A stretch of 11,949 nucleotides of DNA from Nonomuraea sp. (GTDB taxonomy: Bacteria > Actinomycetota > Actinomycetes > Streptosporangiales > Streptosporangiaceae). Positions 1 through 6,832 of this stretch are shown here, one piece after another; within the stretch, counting starts at the first letter, position 1; each line of letters opens with the position of its first letter. Location: assembly GCA_013362835.1 (NCBI GenBank), contig JABFVJ010000204.1:1-11949 (forward strand), read 5' to 3'. The notes below the pieces were generated by a model, which did no database searches, was not told the DNA's origin, and saw nothing but the letters and a program-made list of their open reading frames with translations. Both the position numbers and the translations under genes were made by a program.

Positions 1-1103
1 GCGATCAGCCCGCCGAGCACCACGCCGATCCCCAGCGCGGTACGCAGCGAGGTGGCGTCCGACAGGAACCCGATCACCACGGGGCCGAGCAGCAGGCCCG
101 CGTACCCCATGGCGCCGGCCTGCGCGATCGCCGGTCCCGGCGTGTCGGTCGCGGTGCCCGCCAGCGACAGCGTCAGCGGCGAGATCGTCGCCACGCCGAG
201 CCCGACGAAGAACATCGCGAACACCGCCACCAGCGCGGCGGGAGCCATCAGCACCACCGCGAAGAACCCCGCCGTGGCCAGCCCGGACACGGTCAGCATG
301 CCGCGCACCCCGAACCGGCTCCGCAGCCGGTCGCCGGTGAGCCGGGCGATGAGCATGCCGAGCTCGAAGACCGGGTAGCCGAGCGCGGCCAGGGCCTCGG
401 GGGCGCCGAGCTCGTCACGCATGTACAGGCCGTTCCAGTCGGCGACCGTGCCCTCGACCATGAAGGCGAAGAACATGATCGCGCCGAGCAGGTAGACGAT
501 CGGCGGCATCCGGCGCCGCCCCGCGCTCCGCCCGAGCGCCGACGGGGCCTCCGGCAGGTACGTCCGGCCGAGCAGCATCATGACCGGCAGCGAGACCAGG
601 GCGACCAGTGCCACGTTCACGGTGAACGGCAGCCCGGCGGCGATGGCCGCGCTGCCCAGCCCGCCCGCCGAGATGGCGCCCACGCACCAGCCGGCGTGCA
701 TGCCGTTCATCAGCGGCCGCCCGTACGCCTGCTCGACGGCCGAGCCCTGGGCGTTCATGGCGACGTCCACGGTGCCGAAGGCCATGCCGAACAGCACCAT
801 GGCCACGAGCAGCAGGGGGAGGTCGGGGGCGAGGGCCACGCCGAGCAGGCTCAGCGCCGTCAGTGGACCGCCTGCCCGCAACACCGCCCTGCTGCCCACG
901 CGCGCCATGACGCGGCGCATGGACTGCATCGTCACCAGGGCGCCCAGGCCCCACACCAGCAGGACCGTCCCGACCGTGGCCTCGGACAGGCCGAGTTTGT
1001 CGGTCAGGGCGGGGATGCGCACGGTCATCGTGCCCACCATCAGGCCGGCAAGGACAAAGGTGAGGACCGCCCCGTAGCGGGCGTTCCTCAGGTCGCGGGT
1101 CAT
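1..1103 (-). CDS. MFS transporter, MosC-like (C-terminal end missing)
   Basis: This is a major facilitator superfamily transporter whose 3' end runs off the left edge; about 367 codons are visible of a usual 390-400. It begins MTRDLRNARYGAVLTFVLAG and continues as alternating hydrophobic helices, with at least ten visible. Loop residues such as RRVMARVGSR after the second or third helix fit the MFS loop. Segments such as FFAFMVEGTVADWNGLYM resemble MosC/YfcJ-like MFS proteins, which are presumed exporters of small molecules. I chose the ATG at 1101-1103 because GAGAGG (1113-1118 on the minus strand) lies nine bases upstream. The gene lies 177 bp downstream of a TetR gene on the same strand, so it is the probable regulated partner. 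The substrate cannot be read from sequence. The family call is firm; the subfamily is moderate. Confidence 0.9.
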   Translation of the reverse strand, partial: MTRDLRNARYGAVLTFVLAGLMVGTMTVRIPALTDKLGLSEATVGTVLLVWGLGALVTMQSMRRVMARVGSRAVLRAGGPLTALSLLGVALAPDLPLLLVAMVLFGMAFGTVDVAMNAQGSAVEQAYGRPLMNGMHAGWCVGAISAGGLGSAAIAAGLPFTVNVALVALVSLPVMMLLGRTYLPEAPSALGRSAGRRRMPPIVYLLGAIMFFAFMVEGTVADWNGLYMRDELGAPEALAALGYPVFELGMLIARLTGDRLRSRFGVRGMLTVSGLATAGFFAVVLMAPAALVAVFAMFFVGLGVATISPLTLSLAGTATDTPGPAIAQAGAMGYAGLLLGPVVIGFLSDATSLRTALGIGVVLGGLI

Positions 1104-1147
1104 AAGGCCACACCTCTCAAGCTCGTAGTCAATGGGCGATGCGTCAG

Positions 1148-1194
1148 GACATGCCACGGCGCATGTCACACGCCGTGCCGGAGGCGGCACGGCG
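1148..1194 (-). repeat. Two tandem hairpins between tetR and the MFS gene
   Basis: Two perfect inverted repeats lie three bases apart. The first (1148-1167) has a 7-bp stem GACATGC/GCATGTC around a 6-base loop. The second (1171-1194) has a 9-bp stem CGCCGTGCC/GGCACGGCG around a 6-base loop. Both lie in the 177-bp gap between the tetR stop and the MFS start, so on a shared transcript they would form leader structures. No T-run follows on either strand, so a classical intrinsic terminator is not supported. They could attenuate read-through, protect an mRNA end or bind a protein. The structure is seen directly; the function is inference. Confidence 0.6.
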
Positions 1195-1280
1195 CACAGA
1201 AAGGCCGCGGCCCAGGAACGGGTCGCGGAAGTGGATGGTGAAGGAGGGGGGAAGGGGGGCGCGGGACCTCAGAAGGGGTC

Positions 1281-1784
1281 TCAGGCCAGGAGCGTTCTCA
1301 GTCGTCGCTCCAGGGCCTGGAGGTCCTCTTCGGTGTTGAGCTCCGGGTCGTGGCTCGCCACGTCCCAGAGCCCCTCACACGCCAGGCGTACGATCTGGGA
1401 GGCCAGCGGGTCGGGCTCGTCGGCCAGCTCCGCGCGGTGCCAGCGGGACATCGCCTCGCGCAGCGGGGCGAGCAGGAAGAGGTTTCCCGACGCGCCCGTG
1501 ACGACCGCCCATCGCCGCAGCCTGCCCGAGCGCACGGCGGCGAGCGTCGCGCCGAGATAGCGCTCGGTGTAGGTGTGGCCGGGCTGGGCCGCCATGAGGT
1601 CGTCGAAGTCTTCGATCAGCCGTTCGACCATGCCCTTGATGAGGGCCTCTTTGGTGCCGAAGTGGTAAAGAAGGCCGCCCTTGCTCACGCCGGCCCGGTC
1701 GGCCACCGCGGACAGTGTGAGCGCCGCCGAGCCCTGGTCGCACAGCAGGTCTTCCGCCGCGTCCAACAGCTCGTCCCTTCTCAT
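1281..1784 (-). CDS. TetR/AcrR family transcriptional regulator
   Basis: This is a 167-aa repressor of the TetR family, slightly short for a family usually around 190-200 aa. Residues 1-50 form the DNA-binding domain: MRRDELLDAAEDLL is helix 1, and LSAVADRAGVSKGGLLYHFGTKEALI (residues 24-49) is the helix-turn-helix with the typical G-L-L-Y-H-F signature. The C-terminal region is helical and variable, as expected of the ligand and dimer domain; the ligand is unknown. The ATG at 1784 lies five bases from a perfect 28-bp palindrome, which argues for autoregulation. The MFS gene downstream on the same strand is its likely target, as in many TetR-efflux pairs. The ATG appears to be the transcription start or very near it (see promoter), so no ribosome binding site is expected. 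Confidence 0.93.
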   Translation of the reverse strand: MRRDELLDAAEDLLCDQGSAALTLSAVADRAGVSKGGLLYHFGTKEALIKGMVERLIEDFDDLMAAQPGHTYTERYLGATLAAVRSGRLRRWAVVTGASGNLFLLAPLREAMSRWHRAELADEPDPLASQIVRLACEGLWDVASHDPELNTEEDLQALERRLRTLLA

Positions 1785-1788
1785 GCGT

Positions 1789-1816
1789 CTACTGTACCGT
1801 CCGGACGGTACAGTAG
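1789..1816. promoter_or_regulatory. TetR operator, perfect 28-bp palindrome
   Basis: Positions 1789-1802 (CTACTGTACCGTCC) are followed by their exact reverse complement at 1803-1816, with no mismatch and no spacer. Length, symmetry and position just upstream of a TetR-family start codon are those of a TetR-type operator. It fills the spacer of the proposed tetR promoter and also lies about 10 bp upstream of the proposed iscS -10. Binding would therefore block tetR and possibly iscS. The palindrome is seen directly; the identity of the binding protein is inferred from adjacency. Confidence 0.88.
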
Positions 1817-1819
1817 CAA
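1791..1819 (-). promoter_or_regulatory. tetR promoter, probably leaderless
   Basis: On the minus strand, TTGCTA (1819-1814) and TACAGT (1796-1791) are separated by 17 bp. They match the -35 TTGACA at four of six positions and the actinobacterial -10 TAnnnT. Six bases separate the -10 from the tetR ATG, so transcription would start at or next to the A of ATG. The whole spacer lies inside the 28-bp palindrome, which would make repression steric. Confidence 0.6.
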
Positions 1820-1825
1820 ACGAGA

Positions 1826-1831
1826 TACCCT
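1826..1831 (+). promoter_or_regulatory. iscS -10 element, probably leaderless
   Basis: TACCCT fits TAnnnT and is six bases upstream of the GTG at 1838, the spacing expected if transcription starts at the GTG itself. No Shine-Dalgarno sequence is visible. No good -35 is visible: the expected zone (around 1803-1808) lies in the right half of the TetR palindrome. Confidence 0.5.
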
Positions 1832-1837
1832 GACTGG

Positions 1838-3001
1838 GTGACCAGACCGTCGGCCTATCTTGATCATGCGGCGACCACGCCCATGCTGCCCGAAGCGATC
1901 GAGGCCATGACGGAGCAACTCAAACGCGTCGGCAATGCTTCCTCGCTGCACGCGACGGGCCGTCAGGTGCGCCGGGTGGTCGAGGAGTCGCGCGAGACCA
2001 TCGCCGACGCCCTCGGCGCGCGCCCGAGCGAGGTCGTGTTCACCTCGGGCGGCACCGAGGCCGACAACCTCGCCATCAAGGGCCTCTACTGGGCCCGCAG
2101 GCCGAGGCGGCGCCTGCTGATCAGCTCCGTCGAGCACCACGCCGCGCTCGACCCGGCCGCGTGGCTGGTGGAGAGCCAGGGCGCCGAGGTCGAGCTGCTC
2201 GACGTCGACGAGCACGGCCGCGTGCACCCCGACACGCTGCGCGCCGCCGTCGAGCGCGACCCCGACAGCGTCGCCATGATCAGCGTCATGTGGGCCAACA
2301 ACGAGGTCGGCACGGTTCAGCCCGTCCACGTCCTCGCGGCCGTCGCCCACGACCACGGCATCCCGTTCCACACCGACGCGGTGCAGGCGATCGGGCAACT
2401 GCCCGTGTCGTTCGCCGACTCCGGCGCCGACGCGCTCACGCTGACCGGCCACAAGGTCGGCGGGCCGATGGGTGTCGGGGCGTTGCTGCTGGCCAGGGGG
2501 CTGACGCCGGTGTCGGTGCAGCACGGCGGCGGTCAGGAGCGCGACGTACGCTCCGGCACGCTCGACGCGCCCGCCATCGCCGGTCTGGCCGCCGCCGTAC
2601 GCACGGCGGTCAAGGAGCAGGAGGCCCTGGGCCGCCGGCTGACCTCGCTGCGCGACGAGCTCATCCAGCGCGTCCGCCAGGCCGTGCCCGACGTCGTGCT
2701 CAACGGCGACCCGGTGGGCCGGCTGCCCGGCAACGCCCACTTCTCCTTCCCCGGCTGCGAGGGCGACGCGCTGCTCATGCTGCTCGACGCCAAGGGCGTG
2801 GAGTGCTCGACCGGCTCGGCCTGCTCGGCGGGCGTGGCGCAGCCCTCGCACGTGCTGCTCGCCATGGGGGCCGACGCCGCGGCGGCGCGCGGCTCGCTCA
2901 GGTTCACGCTGGGCCACACCTCGACCAGAGACGACGTCGACCGCCTGATCGAGGTGCTGCCCGCGGCCGTCGAACGCGCCCGCAGGGCCGGGCTCAGCTG
3001 A
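1838..3001 (+). CDS. iscS: Cysteine desulfurase, IscS/NifS type
   Basis: This 387-aa pyridoxal-phosphate enzyme converts cysteine to alanine and carries the sulfur as a persulfide for iron-sulfur clusters and tRNA thiolation. The fold-type I landmarks are present in order: [11 protein letters not shown] at the N-terminus, SGGTEADN near residue 70, His100 in VEHHAALD over the cofactor, WANNEVGT near residue 152, and the cofactor lysine Lys206 in TGHKVGGP. The persulfide cysteine is Cys329 in STGSACSAG, followed by [10 protein letters not shown]. As I recall it, the protein closely resembles Mycobacterium tuberculosis IscS (Rv3025c), whose gene also neighbours mnmA. The GTG start is chosen because the conserved AYLDHAATT begins six residues in and a -10 lies just upstream. 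The 3' end overlaps the convergent DUF695-like gene by 8 bp. It is the likely sulfur donor for MnmA. Confidence 0.96.
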   Translation: MTRPSAYLDHAATTPMLPEAIEAMTEQLKRVGNASSLHATGRQVRRVVEESRETIADALGARPSEVVFTSGGTEADNLAIKGLYWARRPRRRLLISSVEHHAALDPAAWLVESQGAEVELLDVDEHGRVHPDTLRAAVERDPDSVAMISVMWANNEVGTVQPVHVLAAVAHDHGIPFHTDAVQAIGQLPVSFADSGADALTLTGHKVGGPMGVGALLLARGLTPVSVQHGGGQERDVRSGTLDAPAIAGLAAAVRTAVKEQEALGRRLTSLRDELIQRVRQAVPDVVLNGDPVGRLPGNAHFSFPGCEGDALLMLLDAKGVECSTGSACSAGVAQPSHVLLAMGADAAAARGSLRFTLGHTSTRDDVDRLIEVLPAAVERARRAGLS

Positions 3002-4046
3002 GGAAGGGCGCCACGGAGGTCCAGCCGGGGTCGCTGTCCACGTCGACCCGCGGCTCGCCCTCCTCCCAGCTCACGATCAGCTCCTTGGCGTGGATCGCGG
3101 CCTCGGAGTCCGGGTCGGCGTAGACGTGGATGACGCGGTGGCCGGCGGCGCTCAGGTGGGCCGCGAGCACGGCGTCGTCGCGCAGCTTGAGCAGGCGGGC
3201 CGCGAGGCGTTCCTCGAAGTCGCGCAGCGCGGTCAGCGACTCGCCGGCGGGCAGGCCGTTCTCGTCGCGGTGGGCGTACGGGAGCGTGATCTCGATGTGC
3301 TGGTCGAACAGCGGATGGTCGACCGGCCGCAGCGGGAAACGCGCGGTCGCGACCAGCGGCGCGCCCTCGCCCGTCTGGCCTTCGAGCAACATCCACTCCT
3401 CGCCCTGGAAGCCCGAGGCCAGGTCGGCGACCACGGCGGCCAGGTGGGCGGCGGCCACGGAGTCGATCGGCTGGAACGTCGCGGGTGTGATCTCGCCCAC
3501 CCACCGGGCCACGTCGTCCTCGCCGAGCAGCCAGTCGAGGGCGAGCAGCGTCGCCTCCAGCCGGGTCTCCTCGTCGAGCTCGCCGAAGATCGGGTGGTAG
3601 GCGGCCACGTCGACCCGAGGCTGATTACGCGGTACGCGCAATCCCAGCATCAGCTTGTCGATCGCGAACTCGAACCCGCCCACGTCGAGCGTCAGCTCCA
3701 GCGCCTGCGGGTTGGCCCGCCGCGACGGGTGGAACTCCCACAGCAGGTCACCCGGCGGCGCGGCCCTGGCCCAGCGGTGGGCGAGCGAGCGCAGCTCGGC
3801 GTCGCCGGCCGCGGTCACCACCAGGGCGTGCGCCGCGTTCCTGCCGGGCGCCACCTCCCAGACCAGGCCGGGATGGAGCGCGCTCACCGCGGGGGAGACG
3901 CACTCCTCGATGCCCTCGGCCTCGCCCGCCGCCACCAGCGAGTCGAGCCGCGGCCTGGTCTCCTGCCACCACGCCCAGAACTCGGCGATGCCGTCGCCGG
4001 GCCGGTCGGCCTCTTCCTCTTCGTCCTTGCGCCCGAACAGTCGCAT
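2994..4046 (-). CDS. DUF695-like cytosolic protein of unknown function
   Basis: This is a 350-aa soluble protein without signal peptide or membrane helix. It opens with [16 protein letters not shown], a short charged tail, followed by a tryptophan-rich segment [10 protein letters not shown] (about residues 23-32). A middle region is rich in hydrophobic beta-like stretches (for example [14 protein letters not shown]). The C-terminal third (about 255-350), with [28 protein letters not shown] and the ending [14 protein letters not shown], matches my memory of the DUF695 pattern, notably the D-P-x-W near the end. No catalytic motif is recognisable and no function is assigned. The ATG at 4046 is preferred over an in-frame ATG at 4139 because the latter would overlap mnmA and its promoter, and GGGAG lies ten bases upstream of 4046. 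The gene is divergent from mnmA and convergent with iscS. Confidence 0.85.
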   Translation of the reverse strand: MRLFGRKDEEEEADRPGDGIAEFWAWWQETRPRLDSLVAAGEAEGIEECVSPAVSALHPGLVWEVAPGRNAAHALVVTAAGDAELRSLAHRWARAAPPGDLLWEFHPSRRANPQALELTLDVGGFEFAIDKLMLGLRVPRNQPRVDVAAYHPIFGELDEETRLEATLLALDWLLGEDDVARWVGEITPATFQPIDSVAAAHLAAVVADLASGFQGEEWMLLEGQTGEGAPLVATARFPLRPVDHPLFDQHIEITLPYAHRDENGLPAGESLTALRDFEERLAARLLKLRDDAVLAAHLSAAGHRVIHVYADPDSEAAIHAKELIVSWEEGEPRVDVDSDPGWTSVAPFLS

Positions 4047-4094
4047 GGGCTGAATACTCCCAGACGCGGCCGATGGTCGCGCACTCCCCGCCGG

Positions 4095-4104
4095 ACAGTA
4101 CGCT
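4095..4104. promoter_or_regulatory. Overlapping divergent -10 elements for mnmA and the DUF695-like gene
   Basis: ACAGTACGCT contains TACGCT on the plus strand (4099-4104) and TACTGT on the minus strand (4100-4095), sharing the central TA. The plus hexamer is nine bases from the mnmA ATG, so its mRNA would be leaderless or nearly so; GGAAAG at 4105-4110 could also act as a close ribosome binding site. The minus hexamer would give the DUF695-like gene a leader of about 40 bases containing GGGAG. Neither strand shows a clear -35, so the call is moderate. Confidence 0.45.
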
Positions 4105-4113
4105 GGAAAGGTC

Positions 4114-5172
4114 ATGGGACTGCGTGTGCTTGCCGCCATGTCGGGCGGCGTCGACTCCGCCGTGGCCGCCGCTCGGATCGCCGAGGCCGGTCACGACGTC
4201 ACTGGTGTGCATCTGGCCCTGTCGGCCAACCCCCAATCCCACCGCACGGGCGCGCGCGGCTGCTGCACGATCGAGGACTCCCGCGACGCGCGCCGGGCCG
4301 CCGACGTGATCGGCATCCCGTTCTACATCTGGGACATGGCCGAGCGGTTCCAGCGCGACGTCGTCGAAGACTTCGTGGCCGAATACGCGGCCGGCCGCAC
4401 GCCCAATCCGTGCCTGCGGTGCAACGAGAAGATCAAGTTCGAGGCGGTGCTCGACCGGGCGCTCGCGCTCGGCTTCGACGCGGTCGCGACCGGCCACCAC
4501 GCCAAGCTGTCCGGCGGCGTGCTGTCCAGGAGCGTCGACGAGGGCAAGGACCAGTCGTACGTGCTGGGCGTGCTCACCCGTGACCAGCTCAGCCACGCGA
4601 TCTTCCCGCTCGGCGACTCCACCAAGACCGAGGTGCGCGAGGAGGCCGCCCGGCGCGGCCTGACCGTGGCCGACAAGCCCGACAGCCACGACATCTGCTT
4701 CATCGCCGACGGCGACACGCGCGGCTTCCTGGCCGAGCGGCTCGGCTCGGAGCGGGGCCCGATCGTCGACCAGGAGGGCGCGGTCGTGGGCACCCACCAG
4801 GGCGCCCACGGCTTCACGGTGGGCCAGCGCAAGGGCCTGCGCATCGACCGCCCCGCGGCCGACGGCAGGCCGCGCTACGTGCTGTCGATCGAGCCGGTCT
4901 CCAACACGGTCACGGTCGGCCCGCGTTCGGCGCTGGAGGTCACCTCCATCACCTGCGCCCGCCCGGTCTGGAACGGCCCGTCCCGCTTCGACGACCTGAC
5001 CGTGCAGCTCAGGGCCCACGGCGAGGTCTACTCCTGCCGCTTCGACGAGATCGACGGCGGCCTGCGCGTCGACCTCGACCGCCCGGCCACCGGCGTCGCG
5101 GCGGGCCAGGCGGCCGTGCTCTACTCCGGCGACACGGTCATCGGCTCGGCCACCATCGTCTCGGCGGCCTAG
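4114..5172 (+). CDS. mnmA: tRNA-specific 2-thiouridylase MnmA
   Basis: This 352-aa enzyme adenylates and thiolates uridine 34 of tRNAs for Lys, Glu and Gln, using ATP and persulfide sulfur relayed from a cysteine desulfurase. The ATP-binding PP-loop SGGVDS is at residues 10-15. The two catalytic cysteines are Cys100 in [15 protein letters not shown] and Cys195 in [12 protein letters not shown]. The motif [10 protein letters not shown] (about residues 231-240) and the C-terminal beta-barrel ending in [15 protein letters not shown] are typical. Length matches the family (about 360 aa). The segment [16 protein letters not shown] follows actinobacterial MnmA. Position next to iscS, separated only by the minus-strand DUF695-like gene, supports a sulfur-relay partnership. 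Its stop codon shares the CTAG at 5169-5172 with the convergent hydrolase gene. Confidence 0.97.
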   Translation: MGLRVLAAMSGGVDSAVAAARIAEAGHDVTGVHLALSANPQSHRTGARGCCTIEDSRDARRAADVIGIPFYIWDMAERFQRDVVEDFVAEYAAGRTPNPCLRCNEKIKFEAVLDRALALGFDAVATGHHAKLSGGVLSRSVDEGKDQSYVLGVLTRDQLSHAIFPLGDSTKTEVREEAARRGLTVADKPDSHDICFIADGDTRGFLAERLGSERGPIVDQEGAVVGTHQGAHGFTVGQRKGLRIDRPAADGRPRYVLSIEPVSNTVTVGPRSALEVTSITCARPVWNGPSRFDDLTVQLRAHGEVYSCRFDEIDGGLRVDLDRPATGVAAGQAAVLYSGDTVIGSATIVSAA

Positions 5173-5801
5173 CCGAGCGTGACCGACTCGCCGACCTCGA
5201 TCCGGCGCATGTCGGCGCCCTGCTTGTCCGACTCCAGCTTCAGATAGTTGTCCACCAGCGAGAGCCCGATGTCGTTGAGCAGGCCGTCGTGGGTGGAGAA
5301 CGCGCGCGCCGGGCGTACGGTCCGCAGGTAGGCGACCATCTCGGAGAGCTTCATCCAAGGGGCGTTGGTCGGCACCAGCAGGGTGGGCACGTCGACGCCC
5401 GGCACGGTGAGCGCGTCGCCCGGGTAGAACACCTCGTCGTCGACCATGAACCCGACGTTCTGCACGACGGGGACATCGGGGTGGTTCTTGCTGTGCCACT
5501 CGCCGAACACCCTGACCCCGAAACCGGCCGCCTCGAACGTGTCGCCGTCGCGGACCGCGTGCACCTCGGCCGGCACGTCGCTCAGCTCGGCCGCCACGCC
5601 CTCGCAGGTGTAGACCTCGACGCCGGGAGCGGCGGCCTTCAACCTGTCGACGTCGAGGTGGTCGAAGTGCCCGTGGGTGATGAGCACCGCGTCGACCCCG
5701 TCGAGCGCCGGCTCCTGCGAGAAGGTGCCGGGATCGATGACCAGGACCTTGCCGTTCTTCTCAAGGCGTACGCAGGCGTGCGTGTATTTGGTGAGCTCCA
5801 T
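5169..5801 (-). CDS. MBL-fold (metallo-beta-lactamase superfamily) hydrolase
   Basis: This 210-aa cytosolic protein has the minimal metallo-beta-lactamase fold. The metal motif HGHFDH is at residues 43-48. Further likely metal ligands are His103 or His107 (EWHSKNH), Asp129 (YPGDAL) and His171 (STHDGL). The start [18 protein letters not shown] and the short length resemble the UlaG/UPF0173-like group of general hydrolases, often acting on phosphoester or lactone substrates; the substrate here is unknown. The ATG at 5801 is chosen because the family fold begins there and a -10 (TAGGCT) lies seven bases upstream; the open frame extends further but covers the divergent MetE-like gene. It ends in a shared CTAG stop with mnmA. 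Confidence 0.9.
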   Translation of the reverse strand: MELTKYTHACVRLEKNGKVLVIDPGTFSQEPALDGVDAVLITHGHFDHLDVDRLKAAAPGVEVYTCEGVAAELSDVPAEVHAVRDGDTFEAAGFGVRVFGEWHSKNHPDVPVVQNVGFMVDDEVFYPGDALTVPGVDVPTLLVPTNAPWMKLSEMVAYLRTVRPARAFSTHDGLLNDIGLSLVDNYLKLESDKQGADMRRIEVGESVTLG

Positions 5802-5808
5802 CCGCCAG

Positions 5809-5818
5809 AGCCTACGCT
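5809..5818. promoter_or_regulatory. Symmetrical divergent -10 elements giving two leaderless genes
   Basis: AGCCTACGCT holds TACGCT on the plus strand (5813-5818) and TAGGCT on the minus strand (5814-5809), sharing the central TA. Each hexamer is exactly seven bases from its own ATG (5826 plus, 5801 minus). The whole intergenic gap is 24 bp, so no ribosome binding site or separate promoters fit. A TTGGTG at 5788-5793, 19 bp upstream of the plus hexamer, is a weak -35 candidate. The symmetry is seen directly; promoter activity is inferred. Confidence 0.6.
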
Positions 5819-5825
5819 GGTGCCC

Positions 5826-6818
5826 ATGTCTACGTGGGAAGCCACCGGGGTCGGCTCGCATCCGGGTGAGGATCATCTTGAGGCGATCCGTGTCGTGTTC
5901 GGCGAGGTGCCCGGCCTGCCGTACCTTCCAGAGCTGCCGGCCCGAGGGGTCGGCGCCGACATGATCGGGAGGACGGCCGGGCTGCTGGTCGACCTGCCGG
6001 TCGAGGTGCAGCCGTCCGGGTGGCGGCTCGCCGACCGGCCGGGGCGCGACCACCAGCGGGCCGTCGACCACCTCCGGCGGGATCTCGACGGGCTTGAGGA
6101 GGTCGGCCACGACTACTCCGGGCCGCTCAAGCTGCAGGTGTGCGGGCCGTGGACGCTGGCCGGCGCCCTTGAGCTGAGGTTCGGCGACAAGATGCTCTCC
6201 GACCCGGGGGCGGTGCGCGACCTGATCGCGTCGCTGGCCCAGGGGGTCGCCGACCACTGCGCCGAGGTGCGGCGGCGGGTGCCCGGGGTCACCGAGATCG
6301 TGCTGCAGCTCGACGAGCCCGGTCTGCCGGGGGCGCTGGCCGGGACCGTCCCGACCGCCTCGGGGTTCGGGCGGCTCGCCGCCGTCGAGGAGTGGCGGGT
6401 GGAGGAGTCGCTGAAGCTGTTCGCCGACCCCGTGGTCCACTGCTGCGCGCCCGGGGTGCCGTACGCGCTGCTCCGGCGGGCCGGGGTGCGCGGCGTTTCG
6501 GTGGACGCGTCGCTGGTGCGGCGCAGGGACGACGACACGCTCGGCGAGCTCTTCGAGGCCGGGATGCGGCTGCTGCTCGGCGTCGTGCCCGGCCGTGACG
6601 TCGCGCTGCCGGGCCCCGCGGTGGTCGCCAAGCCCGCCGTCGAGCTGTGGCGGCGGCTCGGGTTCGAGCCCGACCGGCTGGCCGAGCAGGTCACGCTGAC
6701 CCCCGCGTGCGGGCTCGCCGGCGCCTCACCCCGGTACGCGCGGGCCGCCCTCGCGGCGTGCGGGAAGGCCGCCCAGGTGCTCAGGGACGACCCCGCAAGC
6801 GGGATGCAAGGAGGCTGA
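5826..6818 (+). CDS. Core MetE-like protein (cobalamin-independent methionine synthase family)
   Basis: This 330-aa protein corresponds to only the C-terminal catalytic barrel of MetE, which is about 750 aa. It keeps the zinc-thiolate site: His205 and Cys207 in VVHCCAPG, and Cys295 in TPACGLAG, plus Asp163-Glu164-Pro165 in LQLDEPGL. The N-terminal ATGVGSHPGEDHLEAI resembles the start of that barrel. The relative I recall is M. tuberculosis Rv3015c, which likewise precedes ligA. Shorter core MetE proteins in other bacteria use methyl donors other than polyglutamyl-methylfolate, but this branch's substrate is unknown to me, so I give no reaction. The mRNA is probably leaderless from TACGCT at 5813-5818. 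It is followed after 14 bp by a secreted-protein gene on the same strand. Confidence 0.88.
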   Translation: MSTWEATGVGSHPGEDHLEAIRVVFGEVPGLPYLPELPARGVGADMIGRTAGLLVDLPVEVQPSGWRLADRPGRDHQRAVDHLRRDLDGLEEVGHDYSGPLKLQVCGPWTLAGALELRFGDKMLSDPGAVRDLIASLAQGVADHCAEVRRRVPGVTEIVLQLDEPGLPGALAGTVPTASGFGRLAAVEEWRVEESLKLFADPVVHCCAPGVPYALLRRAGVRGVSVDASLVRRRDDDTLGELFEAGMRLLLGVVPGRDVALPGPAVVAKPAVELWRRLGFEPDRLAEQVTLTPACGLAGASPRYARAALAACGKAAQVLRDDPASGMQGG

Positions 6819-6819
6819 G

Positions 6820-6825
6820 TACCCT
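6820..6825 (+). promoter_or_regulatory. -10 element for the small secreted protein, probably leaderless
   Basis: TACCCT lies directly after the stop codon of the MetE-like gene and seven bases before the ATG at 6833. It is the same hexamer and nearly the same spacing as upstream of iscS. It would allow expression independent of the gene in front. No clear -35 was found. Confidence 0.4.
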
Positions 6826-6832
6826 CCGCTCC

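Noticed and set aside
1127..1132. TTGACT on the minus strand as a -35 for a separate MFS promoter
   Set aside because: No TAnnnT hexamer lies at 16-19 bp spacing; the matching zone runs into the start codon.
4047..4139. Extended N-terminus of the DUF695-like protein starting at ATG 4139
   Set aside because: It would run through the mnmA start and the shared promoter; the added residues look like translated intergenic DNA, and a ribosome-site-like GGGAG precedes 4046.
6792..6803. CCCGC/GCGGG inverted repeat near the end of the MetE-like gene
   Set aside because: The loop would be only two bases, it is inside coding sequence, and short GC stems are common by chance here.
6808..6814. Perfect AAGGAGG upstream of the secreted-protein gene
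   Set aside because: It lies inside the end of the MetE-like gene, 18 bases from the ATG at 6833, too far for efficient pairing, and no start codon sits at the right distance.
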